A stretch of 64,000 nucleotides of DNA from Aquibaculum arenosum (GCF_029222965.1 NZ_JARHUD010000004.1:62001-126000), one strand, 5' to 3'; positions 1 through 9,607 are shown, numbered from the stretch's first letter. Notes: generated by a model not told the origin, from the sequence alone. Made by a program: numbers and translations.

Positions 1-1
1 C

Positions 2-640
2 CTGCTCGACGATCTGGCGCAGTTGGAGCAGGACAGTGGAGCGCGGGTCAGCACCATCTTGCAGCTCCGCCTGCACCCGGTGATCCGCGCCTTGCGCAGC
101 CTGGTGGGACAGGCGCCGCCCGGGACGCTGCACGAGGTGGAGCTGACCTACATCACCTCGCGTGGGGCCTGGTACGACACGAGCTGGAAGGCCGATCCGC
201 GCCGCTCCGGCGGCCTGGCCATGAACATCGGCATCCATTTCTTCGACATGCTGCACTATCTCTTTGGCGAGCGGCAGCGCAGCGTGCTGCATCTGGCCGA
301 GGAGCATCGGGCCGCCGGTTACCTGCGCTTCGATCGTGCGCAGGTGCGCTGGTTTCTCTCCACCGATGCCGCCGACCTGCCCCGGCAACGCGCGCCGGGC
401 CAGACCACTTTTCGCGCAATCACTCTGGATGGCCGGGACGTTGAGTTTTCGGACGGTTTCGCCGACCTGCACAGCCGCAGCTATGCGGAGGTGCTGGCCG
501 GGCGCGGCTTCGGCTTGGCGGAGGTGCGGCCCTCGATCGAAACGGTCGAGGCCATTCGCAACGCTCGGCCGCGCGCGCCCGAGGCCGGCGAAGCGCATCC
601 CTGGCTGCGCAGCGAAGCGCGTGAAGCGGTGCCGGCATGA
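2..640 (+). CDS. Gfo/Idh/MocA-family sugar-nucleotide oxidoreductase, WbpB/WlbA-like (3' part)
   Basis: The reading frame is open from the window edge, so the N-terminal NAD-binding Rossmann half lies outside. The visible 212 residues are the C-terminal substrate-binding half of a Gfo/Idh/MocA dehydrogenase. The segment [20 protein letters not shown], preceded by SWKADPRRS, is characteristic of WbpB/WlbA enzymes, which oxidise UDP-GlcNAcA to its 3-keto form. The next genes look like WbpD (4-bp overlap) and, after one gene, WbpE, which supports a UDP-2,3-diacetamido-uronic acid pathway. The partner dehydrogenase WbpA is not in the window. Family is sure; the exact substrate is inferred from the neighbours. 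Confidence 0.85.
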   Translation: MLDDLAQLEQDSGARVSTILQLRLHPVIRALRSLVGQAPPGTLHEVELTYITSRGAWYDTSWKADPRRSGGLAMNIGIHFFDMLHYLFGERQRSVLHLAEEHRAAGYLRFDRAQVRWFLSTDAADLPRQRAPGQTTFRAITLDGRDVEFSDGFADLHSRSYAEVLAGRGFGLAEVRPSIETVEAIRNARPRAPEAGEAHPWLRSEAREAVPA

Positions 641-1182
641 CGAGCGCGCTTTCCGTTCATCCCACGGCGTGCGTCGACCCCGGCGCGGATCTGGGGGAGG
701 GCACCCGGGTCTGGCACTTCAGCCACGTCAGCGCCGGCGCGCGCATCGGCCGCGCCTGCGTGCTGGGACAGGGGGTCTATGTGGCGCCGGGGGTGACGAT
801 CGGCGACGGCGTGAAGATCCAGAACAATGTCTCCGTCTATGAGGGCGTGACGCTGGAGGACGAGGTCTTCTGCGGCCCCGGCGTGGTCTTCACCAACGTC
901 ATCAACCCGCGCTCGGCCGTCTCGCGCAAGCATGAATACCGTCCGACCCGGGTCTGCCGCGGCGCGACGCTGGGGGCGAACAGCACGCTGGTCTGCGGCG
1001 TGACCGTCGGCGCCTACGCCTTCGTCGGCGCCGGCGCGGTGGTGACGCGCGACGTGCCGGCCCATGCGCTGGTGGTCGGCACACCGGCGCGGCAGATCGG
1101 TTGGATGAGCCGGACGGGCGAGCGCCTCGCCCATCCACCGGGCGAAACGCTGCTCTGCGCGGCGGAAACCTCACGTGAATAG
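637..1182 (+). CDS. WbpD/WlbB-like UDP-amino-sugar N-acetyltransferase (left-handed beta helix)
   Basis: A protein of 181 residues made mostly of hexapeptide repeats of the LbH transferase fold (for example [17 protein letters not shown] followed by [11 protein letters not shown]). The [18 protein letters not shown] stretch is typical of WbpD/WlbB enzymes, which acetylate the 3-amino group of UDP-2-acetamido-3-amino-uronic acid using acetyl-CoA. The start overlaps the upstream oxidoreductase stop by 4 bp (ATGA), so the two are translationally coupled. Together with the oxidoreductase and the aminotransferase at 2058 this rebuilds three of the four WbpA-B-E-D steps. Substrate is inferred by homology and context. 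Confidence 0.87.
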   Translation: MTSALSVHPTACVDPGADLGEGTRVWHFSHVSAGARIGRACVLGQGVYVAPGVTIGDGVKIQNNVSVYEGVTLEDEVFCGPGVVFTNVINPRSAVSRKHEYRPTRVCRGATLGANSTLVCGVTVGAYAFVGAGAVVTRDVPAHALVVGTPARQIGWMSRTGERLAHPPGETLLCAAETSRE

Positions 1183-1195
1183 GGAGCAAGACGCC

Positions 1196-2026
1196 ATGGC
1201 GGGCTGGGCGGACAACTTCAGCTACGACTACTACGCTCGCCTGGTGGAAGCGGCCAGCCGCTTTCTCACCCCGCGGCTCTTCCGTGAGGTGCCCTCGCTT
1301 CGGGCCGACGGCGGCCACCTGCTGTTGCGCCACGACATCGACTGCAGCCTGGAGGCTGCCTTGGCGCTGGGCCGGCTTGAGCACGACATGGGGGTGCGCG
1401 CCACCTACTTCGTGATGATGCAGTCGCTGCTCTACGACCCCGAGCAGGGCGATGCGCTGCGCGAACTGCGCGACCTGGGCCACGAGGTGGGCATCCACTT
1501 CGACTGCCCGCCCGAGCAGCGCGGCGACGACCGCGCCGGCCTGGAAGCGCGGGTGCGCATGGACTGCCATCGGCTGCAGGCGGTGCTGGGCGAGGCTGTG
1601 ACCTCGATTTCCTTCCACCGGCCGGTGGAGAGCTTCCTGCGCGGACCGCTCTTCATCGCCGGGCGCGTGAATGCCTACGCCGCGGAACTGATGACTTGGT
1701 ACATCTCCGATTCCCGCGGTTCCTGGCGCTGCGGCGAGCCGCTGGACGAGCTCACCCAAGCGCGCCACGGCACGCTGCAACTGCTCACTCATCCCATCTG
1801 GTGGGGTCGCGAGCACTTGGCGCCGGCCGACCGGCTGCAGCTCTTCTTTCGCCAGTCGACCAGGCATATGAGCCGGCGCGAGCGCGCGGTCTTCGATGCC
1901 ATTCTCACCGCAACCATGCCCGGCGTGCGGCGCAACGGCCTTTATGCCCCGCCGCCCAGCCTTCTCCGCCAGCAGCCTCCGCTGCCGCGAGAAGCGGATC
2001 GGCCCGGCCTGGCCCAGCGACTGTGA
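1196..2026 (+). CDS. Polysaccharide-deacetylase-like protein (NodB-type fold)
   Basis: A 276-residue cytosolic protein with the RHDIDCS motif near residue 45 and HEVGIHFD about 55 residues later, matching the Asp and His metal-binding motifs of carbohydrate esterase family 4 / NodB-like proteins. I place the start at ATG 1196, because an AGGGAG ribosome-binding site lies 9 bases upstream; a GTG at 1175 is an alternative that overlaps the acetyltransferase gene. No signal peptide is visible, so it may act on a lipid-linked or nucleotide-linked intermediate rather than on exported polymer. Deacetylases of this type also occur in holdfast loci (HfsH). Substrate unknown. Confidence 0.75.
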   Translation: MAGWADNFSYDYYARLVEAASRFLTPRLFREVPSLRADGGHLLLRHDIDCSLEAALALGRLEHDMGVRATYFVMMQSLLYDPEQGDALRELRDLGHEVGIHFDCPPEQRGDDRAGLEARVRMDCHRLQAVLGEAVTSISFHRPVESFLRGPLFIAGRVNAYAAELMTWYISDSRGSWRCGEPLDELTQARHGTLQLLTHPIWWGREHLAPADRLQLFFRQSTRHMSRRERAVFDAILTATMPGVRRNGLYAPPPSLLRQQPPLPREADRPGLAQRL

Positions 2027-2057
2027 GTCAACGCCTTTGACGGGGGACAGCCGAAAC

Positions 2058-3170
2058 ATGCAGTTCGTCGATCTTGCCGCCCAGCAGGCCCGGATAAAGG
2101 ACAGCCTCAATCAGCGCATCGCGGCTGTTCTGGCGCACGGCCGCTACATCCTCGGGCCGGAGGTGGCGGCGCTGGAGCAGCGCCTGGCCGACTACGCGGG
2201 GGTGGAGCACTGCGTCACTGTGGCCAACGGCACCGATGCTTTGCAGATTGCCTTGATGGCGCTGGGGGTCGGGCCGGGCGACGAGGTGATCGTGCCGGCT
2301 TTCTCCTACATCGCAACGGCCGAAGCCGCCGCGCTCCTGGGCGCCACGCCGGTTTACGTGGACATCGATCCGGCCCGCTACACCCTGGATCCGGCCGTCC
2401 TGGAAGCGGCCATCACGCCGCGCTGCCGCGCCATTCTGCCGGTCTCGCTCTACGGCCTGCCGGCCGACATGGATGAGATCAACGCCGTGGCGGCGCGCTA
2501 TGACCTGCCGGTGATCGAGGATGCGGCCCAGAGTTTCGGGGCGGTCTATCGCGGCGAACGCTCCTGCGCGCTCAGCACCCTGGCCTGCACCTCCTTCTTT
2601 CCCAGCAAGCCGCTGGGTTGCTACGGCGACGGCGGTGCGGTTTTCACCGACGATCCGGAACTGGCCCGCCGGGTGCGCCAGATCGCTCGCCATGGCGAAC
2701 AGTCGCGCTATCTCCACGTGCGCGTCGGGGTGAACTCACGCCTGGACACGCTGCAGGCGGCGATCCTGCTGGCCAAGCTCGAGATCTTCGAGGCGGAGCT
2801 GGAATGGCGCGAGCAGGTGGCGCAGCGCTACGACGCCTTGCTCGGCGAACTGCCGGTCATACGGCATCCGCTGCCTGCCGATTGCCGCAGCGCCCATGCC
2901 CAGTACACCATTGAGGTCTCGGCCGAGGTTCCGGCACGTGACAGCCTGCGAAACCATTTGCGGGAGGCCGGTGTCCCCACCATGGTGCACTATCCCCTGC
3001 CGCTGCATCGTCAGCCGGCGGTGGCTGACAACACAGTCAGCCTGCCGGCCAGCGAACGCGCAGCCGAGCGGGTGATGAGCCTGCCCATGCACCCTTATTT
3101 GAGCCGAGAGGCCCAGGAGCGGGTCGCCGAAGCGCTGGGGCAGGCGCTGTTGGTGGCGGCCTGTGCATGA
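2058..3170 (+). CDS. WbpE-like DegT/DnrJ/EryC1/StrS sugar aminotransferase
   Basis: A PLP-dependent aminotransferase of 370 residues. The NGTDALQIALMALG stretch binds the cofactor phosphate, EDAAQSFGA carries the pyridine-binding Asp, and FFPSKPLGCYGDGGA contains the Schiff-base Lys. The start at MQFVDLAAQQ is the standard N-terminus of WbpE-type enzymes, so the longer upstream extension of the frame was discarded. Expected role: amination of the 3-keto group of UDP-2-acetamido-3-keto-glucuronate, made by the oxidoreductase at the window start and finished by the acetyltransferase at 637. The stop overlaps the next gene by 4 bp. Confidence 0.88.
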   Translation: MQFVDLAAQQARIKDSLNQRIAAVLAHGRYILGPEVAALEQRLADYAGVEHCVTVANGTDALQIALMALGVGPGDEVIVPAFSYIATAEAAALLGATPVYVDIDPARYTLDPAVLEAAITPRCRAILPVSLYGLPADMDEINAVAARYDLPVIEDAAQSFGAVYRGERSCALSTLACTSFFPSKPLGCYGDGGAVFTDDPELARRVRQIARHGEQSRYLHVRVGVNSRLDTLQAAILLAKLEIFEAELEWREQVAQRYDALLGELPVIRHPLPADCRSAHAQYTIEVSAEVPARDSLRNHLREAGVPTMVHYPLPLHRQPAVADNTVSLPASERAAERVMSLPMHPYLSREAQERVAEALGQALLVAACA

Positions 3171-4612
3171 GTCTGCTTCAGGATCGGCTCGGCCGGCTGT
3201 TGCCCCGCAGCCGCTTCGCCCGCAGCGTATCCATCCTGGCCGGTGGCACCGCGGCGGCGCAGCTTCTGGTCATTCTGGCGGCGCCGCTGCTTACCCGTCT
3301 TTACGGCCCGGAGGACTTCGGCCTGCTGGCCGCCTTCGCGGCGCTGATGGCGATCCTCGCCGTCATCTCCAACCTGCGCTACGAGTTCGCCATTCCCCTG
3401 CCGGCGAACGATCTGGAAGCCGCCCATGTCCTGGGGCTCTGTCTGGCCGCGGTTCTGGGGCTGGCCCTGCTGAGCCTGGTGATCGTCGCGCTTTTTGCGG
3501 CACCGGTGGCGGCCCTCCTGCATCTGCCGGCGTTGGCCGACTATCTCTGGCTGCTGCCGCTCGGTCTGCTGCTGGCTGGCATCTACGAAGCCTTCATGTA
3601 CTGGGCGATCCGCGAGCGCGGCTTTCCGGTGATCGCGCGCACGAGGCTCTACCAGGGCCTGGTCACGGTTGCGATTCAGCTGGGGGGATTCCTCCTGGGG
3701 CCGTTGGCCCTGCTGCTCGGCCACGTTGCCGGCAATGGTGCGGGCGTGGTCGGGCTTGGCGAGGTCGCGGTGCGCAAACGCTGGTCGCTGTTCCGCCGGG
3801 TGCGGCCAGCAGGTCTCTGGCGCGCCGTCGTGCGCTATCGCCGCTTCCCGCTCTTCTCCACCTGGAGCGGCGCTTTCAACACTCTAAGCACCCAGGTGCC
3901 GCCCCTGCTTTTTGCCGCGCTGTTCAGCCCCGCCGCGGCCGGACTTTACGCCCTGGCCCAGCGGGTCCTGGCCCTGCCCATGAGCGTGGTGGGGCAGGCG
4001 GTGAGCGACGCCTTTTTCACCGATGCTGCCGAGGCGCGCCGCTCCGGCGACCTCTCCAGGCTGGTCACGAAAATCTACGAGAAGCTGGTGCAGGTGGCCA
4101 TGCCGCCGGCCTTCGTTCTGGTGCTGGCGGGACCGCAACTCTTCGCGCTCGTCTTTGGCGCGGAATGGCACCAGGCGGGCAGCTTCGCCCAGTGGATGGC
4201 GCCCTGGCTGCTGTTCCAGTTCGTCGCCTCACCGCTCTCCCTGCTCTTCGACGTGCTGGAGAAGCAGGTGGACGAGATGCTGTTTCAGCTCGGCCTGCTG
4301 CTCGGTCGGGTGTTGGCGCTCTTCATCGGCTACTGGATGGGCAGCCTGATACTCACAGTGGCGCTTTTCTCGCTGGTCAGCGCGCTCTGCTATCTCGGCA
4401 AGCTGTTTTGGATTTTCCATCTGGTGTTGCGCGATTGGCAACCGCTGGTTGCGCCCCTGGTGCAGGCAACGGCCTGGGCGCTGCTTCTGGCAAGTCCGCT
4501 GGCGGTGGTCGCCTTCTTCGACGTCACGCCGCAGCTCTGGCTGTCCGCCGTGGGCCTGGCCGCGGTGATGATCGCCGCGCGCTATCTTGTTCTCATCCGG
4601 GCTGTTTGGTGA
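3167..4612 (+). CDS. Lipid-linked oligosaccharide flippase (Wzx-like, MOP superfamily)
   Basis: An integral membrane protein of 481 residues with about twelve to fourteen hydrophobic segments from residue 20 to the C-terminus. The N-terminal SVSILAGGTAAAQLLVILAA followed by LLTRLYGPEDFGLLA is typical of polysaccharide biosynthesis (Wzx/RfbX) proteins, which move undecaprenyl-linked repeat units across the inner membrane. It overlaps the aminotransferase stop by 4 bp. With the phosphoglycosyl transferase at 13382 and the polymerase-like protein at 8321 it indicates a Wzy-dependent pathway; Wza/Wzc export components are not seen in the window. Confidence 0.88.
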   Translation: MSLLQDRLGRLLPRSRFARSVSILAGGTAAAQLLVILAAPLLTRLYGPEDFGLLAAFAALMAILAVISNLRYEFAIPLPANDLEAAHVLGLCLAAVLGLALLSLVIVALFAAPVAALLHLPALADYLWLLPLGLLLAGIYEAFMYWAIRERGFPVIARTRLYQGLVTVAIQLGGFLLGPLALLLGHVAGNGAGVVGLGEVAVRKRWSLFRRVRPAGLWRAVVRYRRFPLFSTWSGAFNTLSTQVPPLLFAALFSPAAAGLYALAQRVLALPMSVVGQAVSDAFFTDAAEARRSGDLSRLVTKIYEKLVQVAMPPAFVLVLAGPQLFALVFGAEWHQAGSFAQWMAPWLLFQFVASPLSLLFDVLEKQVDEMLFQLGLLLGRVLALFIGYWMGSLILTVALFSLVSALCYLGKLFWIFHLVLRDWQPLVAPLVQATAWALLLASPLAVVAFFDVTPQLWLSAVGLAAVMIAARYLVLIRAVW

Positions 4613-4625
4613 AGGTGGTTGGCGC

Positions 4626-5762
4626 ATGAAAGCAGGTTTGAGGGGGCTCGCAGATCCCGGCTTTGGCGGTGTCCTGCCGGGGACTGCGGTGGATCGGAAC
4701 GTGGTGCGTGCCGGGCCACTCGTGCCGTGCAAGCCTTCAGCTCCGGCCTATTCTCTGCTGCCCAGAGAGTCCCGCGCACAAAAGCCTGGCGGTCGAACGA
4801 TCGCTGTCCGGAAGCGCTCTGGAGAGACCGCGGCCAAGGAAATCTACCGCCACTTTTCCCAGAGCGAGCCGAGCTTGCCGCTGTTTGCGCGCGACTGGTG
4901 GCTGGATGCCGTGAGCGGTCCGCAAGGCTGGGACGTGGCGGTGGTGGAGCGCGGCGGTGAGGTGATGGCTGCACTGCCCTTTCGCCTGCGCCGGCGCTTC
5001 GGCTTTCGCTGGCTGTCCCATCCCCCGTTGACGCCCTGGCTCGGTCCCTGGATCCGGCCATCGGCGGCCAAGTCCGCCAATGCCATGGCGCGGGAAAAGG
5101 ACCTGATGGAGGCCTTGATCGACAGTCTTCCACCGTTCGATTACTTCACCCAGAACTGGCATCACAGCCGTCACAACTGGCTGCCCTTCTACTGGCGCGG
5201 CTTCTCCCAGACCACGCGCTACACCTATGTACTGCCGGATATCTCGGATGAACGCTCGCTCTGGCAAGCGATGGACAAGAGTGTGCGCGGTACGATCCGC
5301 AAAGCGGAGAGTCGTTTTCGCCTCAGTGTTCGCAGCGATATGGGTCTCGATACCTTTCTCGCGCTCAACCGCAAAACCTATGGGCGGCAGAACAGCATGC
5401 CACCCTACTCCGATGCCCTTGTCCGGCGCTTGGACCAGGCCTGCGCAGAGCGCGAGTGCCGCAGGGTCTTCATTGCTGTCGACCCAGAAGGCCGGCCCCA
5501 TGCCGGCGAGTACATGGTCTGGGACGAGCAGGCGGCCTACGCCTTGATGGGCGGCGCCGATCCCGGCTTGCGTCAGAGCGGGGCAACGCCGCTTTGCCTC
5601 TGGCACGCCATACGTCACGCGGCGACGGTCACGCAAAGTTATGACTTCAGCGGCTCGATGATCGAAGCGGTGGAGCGTCAGTTCCGGGCCTTCGGTGCCC
5701 TGCAGCGGCCCTACTTCCGGGTCGTGAAAACCAACAGCCGGCTTCTGCGGCTGTTTCTGTAG
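4626..5762 (+). CDS. FemAB/GNAT-like acyltransferase, first of a tandem pair
   Basis: A soluble protein of 378 residues. From about residue 75 it matches the next gene along its whole length (FARDWWLDA, LGPWIRP, QNWHHSR, NWLPFYW, RYTYVL, SVRG.IRKA, RQSGAT, YDFSGSM), a layout seen in FemAB-related GNAT proteins of exopolysaccharide loci. The first 70 residues have no counterpart in the paralogue and look low in conservation, so the true start may be further downstream than ATG 4626; no better start codon with a ribosome-binding site is evident. Probable job: N- or O-acylation of an amino sugar or lipid-linked glycan, as proposed for HfsK of Caulobacter holdfast synthesis. Substrate unknown. 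Confidence 0.8.
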   Translation: MKAGLRGLADPGFGGVLPGTAVDRNVVRAGPLVPCKPSAPAYSLLPRESRAQKPGGRTIAVRKRSGETAAKEIYRHFSQSEPSLPLFARDWWLDAVSGPQGWDVAVVERGGEVMAALPFRLRRRFGFRWLSHPPLTPWLGPWIRPSAAKSANAMAREKDLMEALIDSLPPFDYFTQNWHHSRHNWLPFYWRGFSQTTRYTYVLPDISDERSLWQAMDKSVRGTIRKAESRFRLSVRSDMGLDTFLALNRKTYGRQNSMPPYSDALVRRLDQACAERECRRVFIAVDPEGRPHAGEYMVWDEQAAYALMGGADPGLRQSGATPLCLWHAIRHAATVTQSYDFSGSMIEAVERQFRAFGALQRPYFRVVKTNSRLLRLFL

Positions 5763-5821
5763 CAGCGAACGCGTGGGACGGGAGAGCAGGATGAAATCCT
5801 TCTTGCTGGAAGGGGCGTTCG

Positions 5822-6784
5822 ATGCCGTGGACAAGCCGAAAGGCGCTTTACCGTGCGCTTTGCGCGACAGAGAAGACTATCCCGATTTTTGCGCGCGACT
5901 GGTGGCTGGATGCGCTGGTCGGAGCGGCGAACTGGGATGTCGTCCTTGTGGAGGCCGAAGGGCGCGTGCTGGGGGCCATGCCCTTCGTGCGCAATCGCCA
6001 TCTCGGGGCCTGGTGGCTGTCGCAGCCGCCGCTGAGCCAGACGCTCGGTCCCTGGATCCGGCCCCTTGCGGGGCGCGAGAGCGAGCGGCTGGAGTGGGAG
6101 GTGCGGATCATGACCGATCTCATCGCCCAGCTGCCCCGCTTCGGCCACTTCATACAGAACTGGCATCACAGTCGCGGCAACTGGCTGCCCTTCTATTGGC
6201 AGGGCTTCCATCAGACGGTGCGCTACACCTATGTGCTCGACGACCTCAGCGAGGAAGGGCGCTTGTGGGAGGGCCTGCGCGGCAGCGTGCGCGGCGACAT
6301 CCGCAAGGCGCAGCAGCGCTACAAGCTGACTGTTCGCAGCGATCTGGGGCTGGAGAGCCTCCTGCCGCTGCTGCGTATGACCTTCGCGCGCCAGGGCAGA
6401 CACCTGCCCTACCCGGAAGATTTGCTGCACCGTCTGGATGTCGCCTGTGCGGAACACGATTGCCGGCGGATTTTCATCGCAAGCGATCCACAAGGGTGTC
6501 TGCACGCCGGCGAGTATCTGGTCTGGGACGAGATGACGGCTTACGACCTGCTGTCGGGCTCGGATCCAGCACTGCGCCAGAGCGGCGCCACCAGCCTCTG
6601 CAAGTGGGAGTCGATTCGCTTTGCGGCCAGCGTGACGCGCAGCTACGACTTCGAGGGCTCGATGCTGGAACCGGTGGAGCGGCAGTTGCGTGCCTTCGGT
6701 GCCGAGCAGCGTGCCTATACCCGGGTCTGGAAGACGCGCTCTCCACTCTTGAAAGTAGCGCTGCTGCTGCTCGGGATCCTCTAG
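5822..6784 (+). CDS. FemAB/GNAT-like acyltransferase, second of a tandem pair
   Basis: A protein of 320 residues, clearly a paralogue of the preceding gene: long blocks such as QNWHHSRGNWLPFYW, RYTYVLDDL, HAGEYLVWDE and RQSGATSL align without gaps. The start at ATG 5822 has a GGAAGGGG ribosome-binding site 5-6 bases upstream and gives a short N-terminus that enters the conserved core (FARDWWLDA) after about 25 residues. The C-terminus is hydrophobic (LLKVALLLLGIL). The pair arose by tandem duplication and has since diverged, so the two probably modify different positions or sugars of the same glycan. Confidence 0.82.
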   Translation: MPWTSRKALYRALCATEKTIPIFARDWWLDALVGAANWDVVLVEAEGRVLGAMPFVRNRHLGAWWLSQPPLSQTLGPWIRPLAGRESERLEWEVRIMTDLIAQLPRFGHFIQNWHHSRGNWLPFYWQGFHQTVRYTYVLDDLSEEGRLWEGLRGSVRGDIRKAQQRYKLTVRSDLGLESLLPLLRMTFARQGRHLPYPEDLLHRLDVACAEHDCRRIFIASDPQGCLHAGEYLVWDEMTAYDLLSGSDPALRQSGATSLCKWESIRFAASVTRSYDFEGSMLEPVERQLRAFGAEQRAYTRVWKTRSPLLKVALLLLGIL

Positions 6785-6857
6785 CGCCCTGCGCGCGACC
6801 GGCGCGCTGGCAGGACGCCATGGCTCTAAAAGCCACAAGTTCACAGGCCTTCGCGCC

Positions 6858-8324
6858 ATGAAGTTCCTGCTGGAAATGCCGGGAGACCATCTGGCCGCGC
6901 GACGCCATGCGGCGGAAACGCTGCTGGGCGAGTTTCTGGGTCTGCCTTTAGAGATCCGTGTCGGCTCGGCCGATCGCTGGCGGCTGTGCGATTCCGCCGC
7001 AAACGCGGAACTGATCCTGCCAGACTGCTTTTTCGCCGGCACGCGTGGTCGCTGGCTGGAGCCGGCATCGCTTCCGCAGCTCCCGCTCGCGCGCTGGTAC
7101 AGCGAAGCGGAGTTGCCGGAGGCGCGCCACCTGGACGGCGGTTTGCCAGTCTTGGCCGGCACGCCCAATGCCGCCGGTTGCTGGTGGCTGCAGGAGGGGC
7201 GCAGCGCCTATCTCGGCCTCGACCTCTTCGGCAGCGCCTTTTTCTGCCTCTCCCGCTACGAGGAACAGGCGCTGGAGGAGCGCGACGGACACGAGCGTTT
7301 CCCCGCTTCCGCCTCTCTGGCCTTGCGCGCCGGCTTGCTGGAGCGGCCGCTGCTCGACGAGTATCTGGCAGTGCTTTGCGCGGCGCTTTTGCGGCTTTGG
7401 CCGGGCCTGTCCCTGCCGTGGACGCGCGGACAACTTCGGTTTACCTGCGACATTGACCACCCCTACGAGGGGGGCAGCAAGCGTCTGTCCCTGCTTGTAC
7501 GTGCGCTCGTCGGCGACCTTCTGCTCAGGCGCCGGCCGCAGGGCATGCTGGCACGCCTGGGGCGGGTCTGGCGCGCCCGGCGTGGCGACTACACCCGCGA
7601 TCCCAACAACACTTTCGACTGGCTGATGCAGTGCTGCGAGGCGCAAGGGGCGCAAGCCACCTTCTACATCATCGCCGGCCACTCCGGCGGGGCCATTGAC
7701 GGCTGCTACAGTCTCGACGAACCCTTCCTGCAGGACCTGCTGCGGCGCATTCACCAGCGGGGACACGCCATCGGTCTGCACGGCAGCTACAACAGCTTCC
7801 GTGACGCTGCGGTGCTACGGCAGGAGCGCCAGGCTTTGGAAGCGGCCTGCCGCACGGCCGGCTTTCGGGCCGAGGTGCGGGCGGTGCGTCAACATTACCT
7901 GCGCTGGGACAGCGCGCGCACACCGGCGCTGATGGAACAGAGCGGTTTCGCCTGCGACAGCACGGGCGGCTATGCCGACCACATCGGTTTTCGCTACGGC
8001 ACCGGGCGGGGCTTCCGGCTCTGGGACTGGGGCAGCGGGCGACCGCTGGCGCTCCGGGAGCAGCCGTTGATCGCCATGGAGTGGAGCGCCATCGGACCGC
8101 AGTACATGAACCTGGGCCGCAGCGTAGCGGCGCTGCAGCGCCTGCAGCGCCTGAAGGAGACCTGCCTGCGCTTCGGCGGCGACTTCACGCTGCTTTGGCA
8201 CAACAGCGAGATCCGCAGCGATTGGGACCGCCAGGCCCTCACAGCCCTGCTCGACGAGGATGCCGGGTCTCCCGATCTCGAGCAGGTCGCGTGTGAGCGC
8301 TATCCCGCGGAGGCGGCGCAATGA
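6858..8324 (+). CDS. Polysaccharide-deacetylase-like protein with a long N-terminal domain
   Basis: A protein of 488 residues. The first 190 form an uncharacterised domain (ending in a CLSRYEEQ segment common in this family), followed by a NodB-like catalytic region: FTCDIDHPYEG holds the Asp pair, RGHAIGLHGSYNS the metal-site His, and QGAQATFYIIAG the core strand. This architecture is common in polysaccharide gene clusters. It overlaps the next gene by 4 bp. No clear Shine-Dalgarno precedes ATG 6858. Likely role: removal of an acetyl group from a glycan intermediate, as HfsH does for Caulobacter holdfast polysaccharide. Assignment of substrate is inference. Confidence 0.78.
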   Translation: MKFLLEMPGDHLAARRHAAETLLGEFLGLPLEIRVGSADRWRLCDSAANAELILPDCFFAGTRGRWLEPASLPQLPLARWYSEAELPEARHLDGGLPVLAGTPNAAGCWWLQEGRSAYLGLDLFGSAFFCLSRYEEQALEERDGHERFPASASLALRAGLLERPLLDEYLAVLCAALLRLWPGLSLPWTRGQLRFTCDIDHPYEGGSKRLSLLVRALVGDLLLRRRPQGMLARLGRVWRARRGDYTRDPNNTFDWLMQCCEAQGAQATFYIIAGHSGGAIDGCYSLDEPFLQDLLRRIHQRGHAIGLHGSYNSFRDAAVLRQERQALEAACRTAGFRAEVRAVRQHYLRWDSARTPALMEQSGFACDSTGGYADHIGFRYGTGRGFRLWDWGSGRPLALREQPLIAMEWSAIGPQYMNLGRSVAALQRLQRLKETCLRFGGDFTLLWHNSEIRSDWDRQALTALLDEDAGSPDLEQVACERYPAEAAQ

Positions 8325-9607
8325 ACGCCAACTCAATCGCGCGCGGCGTATCGGTGATCGGCTTCCTGCTGCTCTTCCCGGGCTTTGTCTTCTACCACTA
8401 CTTGATTTCCGCCGGCCTGGCGCCCGCCGTGCTGGGGGGTCTCTTCGGGCCGGTTAGCCTGGTGCTCTTCCTCAGCTATCTCGCCCTGTTGCCCATGAAC
8501 CTGGGCAGCCTGCTCCAGGCCGGATCGCTCTACACCGTGGGGGTCTTCGGTTTCATCTTCTATGTCCTGCTGGTCACCCTGGCCCACACCAGTTCCTTTA
8601 GTTGGGATTTCATTCAGGCAGCCGGGGAGCAATCCTATGGCGTGCTGGTCTTCTGGGTGGCGCTCTTCTTCCTGGGCTTCTTCTTGCCGCTGGAAAGCCG
8701 GGTGCTGAGAAGGGCCAGTCTTTTCTGCGCCCTGGCCATCACTGGGTTCATCCTGCACTACGTCGCCACCACCGGTTCCGTCTTCTTCTACGCGCGCGAA
8801 CTCTACGATGCGGACGAAGGGGTCGCCACCTATCAGGGTTTCGCTCGCTCCTCGTTGGGTCTCTGGATCCTGCTGGTGGTCACGGCCCGCAGTGAGTTCT
8901 TTCGTTGGCTGATGGTCGTCTCGGGCGTCTTCGTGCTCTTCGTGCTGGGCGCCCGCTCCGAGCTCTTCGCCTTCATGGCGCTGTCGATCATGCTGCTCGT
9001 CGTGCTTGGAATGCGCAGCCTCAAGACGGTGTTCTTTGCCACGGTTGCCTGCGCGGCGCTGGTGGCGGTGGTGATGGTGAACATGGAGACGCTGACAGAA
9101 AGTCGGCAGCTGCAGATCCTGGACTTGCGCTCCTCCACGTCCTGGAACGCCCGGCAGGTGCTAGAAGACCAGGCCTGGGAGGTGATCAAGGAGAACCCGA
9201 TCTGGGGGCAGTTCGCCGCCCACACCACACGCGGCGGCATCGGCTTCTATGCCCACAACTATCTCTCGGCCTGGGAGAACTACGGCCTGATCGGGGTGAC
9301 CAGCTACCTCATGCTGACCATCGTACCCTGTGTTGTCGGTGCCTACTGGTGCTTCATCGAGACCAGCCGCTTTTCCCAGCGTTGGCTGATGTCCTTCGTG
9401 GTCAACGCCGTCTGTCTGATCCTGATCTTCGCCTCCAAGCCGGTTTTCTGGCCGCTGGTTGCCTTCGGCTGGGGGCTTCATGGCAACGCTTTGGGCGCGA
9501 TGCAGCGATCGCTACAGGCCCATCCGCGCGCGGTAATGGCCCCCGGCCCGACCTTTAGGCTGATTCATGTCCATCGCTCAGATTACAACCGTTCACCATC
9601 GCGCTGA
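8321..9607 (+). CDS. O-antigen polymerase/ligase-like membrane protein (Wzy-like)
   Basis: An integral membrane protein of 428 residues with about ten to eleven hydrophobic segments and one larger periplasmic loop (around residues 245-305, containing ENPIWGQFAAHTTRGGIGFY and AHNYLSAWENYGLIG). The H.YLSAWENYGLIG pattern is the usual signature of Wzy/WaaL-type O-antigen polymerases and ligases. It sits between the deacetylase (4-bp overlap) and a glycosyltransferase whose start lies 41 bp inside this gene. Polymerase rather than ligase is inferred from the accompanying flippase and phosphoglycosyl transferase. Confidence 0.8.
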   Translation: MNANSIARGVSVIGFLLLFPGFVFYHYLISAGLAPAVLGGLFGPVSLVLFLSYLALLPMNLGSLLQAGSLYTVGVFGFIFYVLLVTLAHTSSFSWDFIQAAGEQSYGVLVFWVALFFLGFFLPLESRVLRRASLFCALAITGFILHYVATTGSVFFYARELYDADEGVATYQGFARSSLGLWILLVVTARSEFFRWLMVVSGVFVLFVLGARSELFAFMALSIMLLVVLGMRSLKTVFFATVACAALVAVVMVNMETLTESRQLQILDLRSSTSWNARQVLEDQAWEVIKENPIWGQFAAHTTRGGIGFYAHNYLSAWENYGLIGVTSYLMLTIVPCVVGAYWCFIETSRFSQRWLMSFVVNAVCLILIFASKPVFWPLVAFGWGLHGNALGAMQRSLQAHPRAVMAPGPTFRLIHVHRSDYNRSPSR

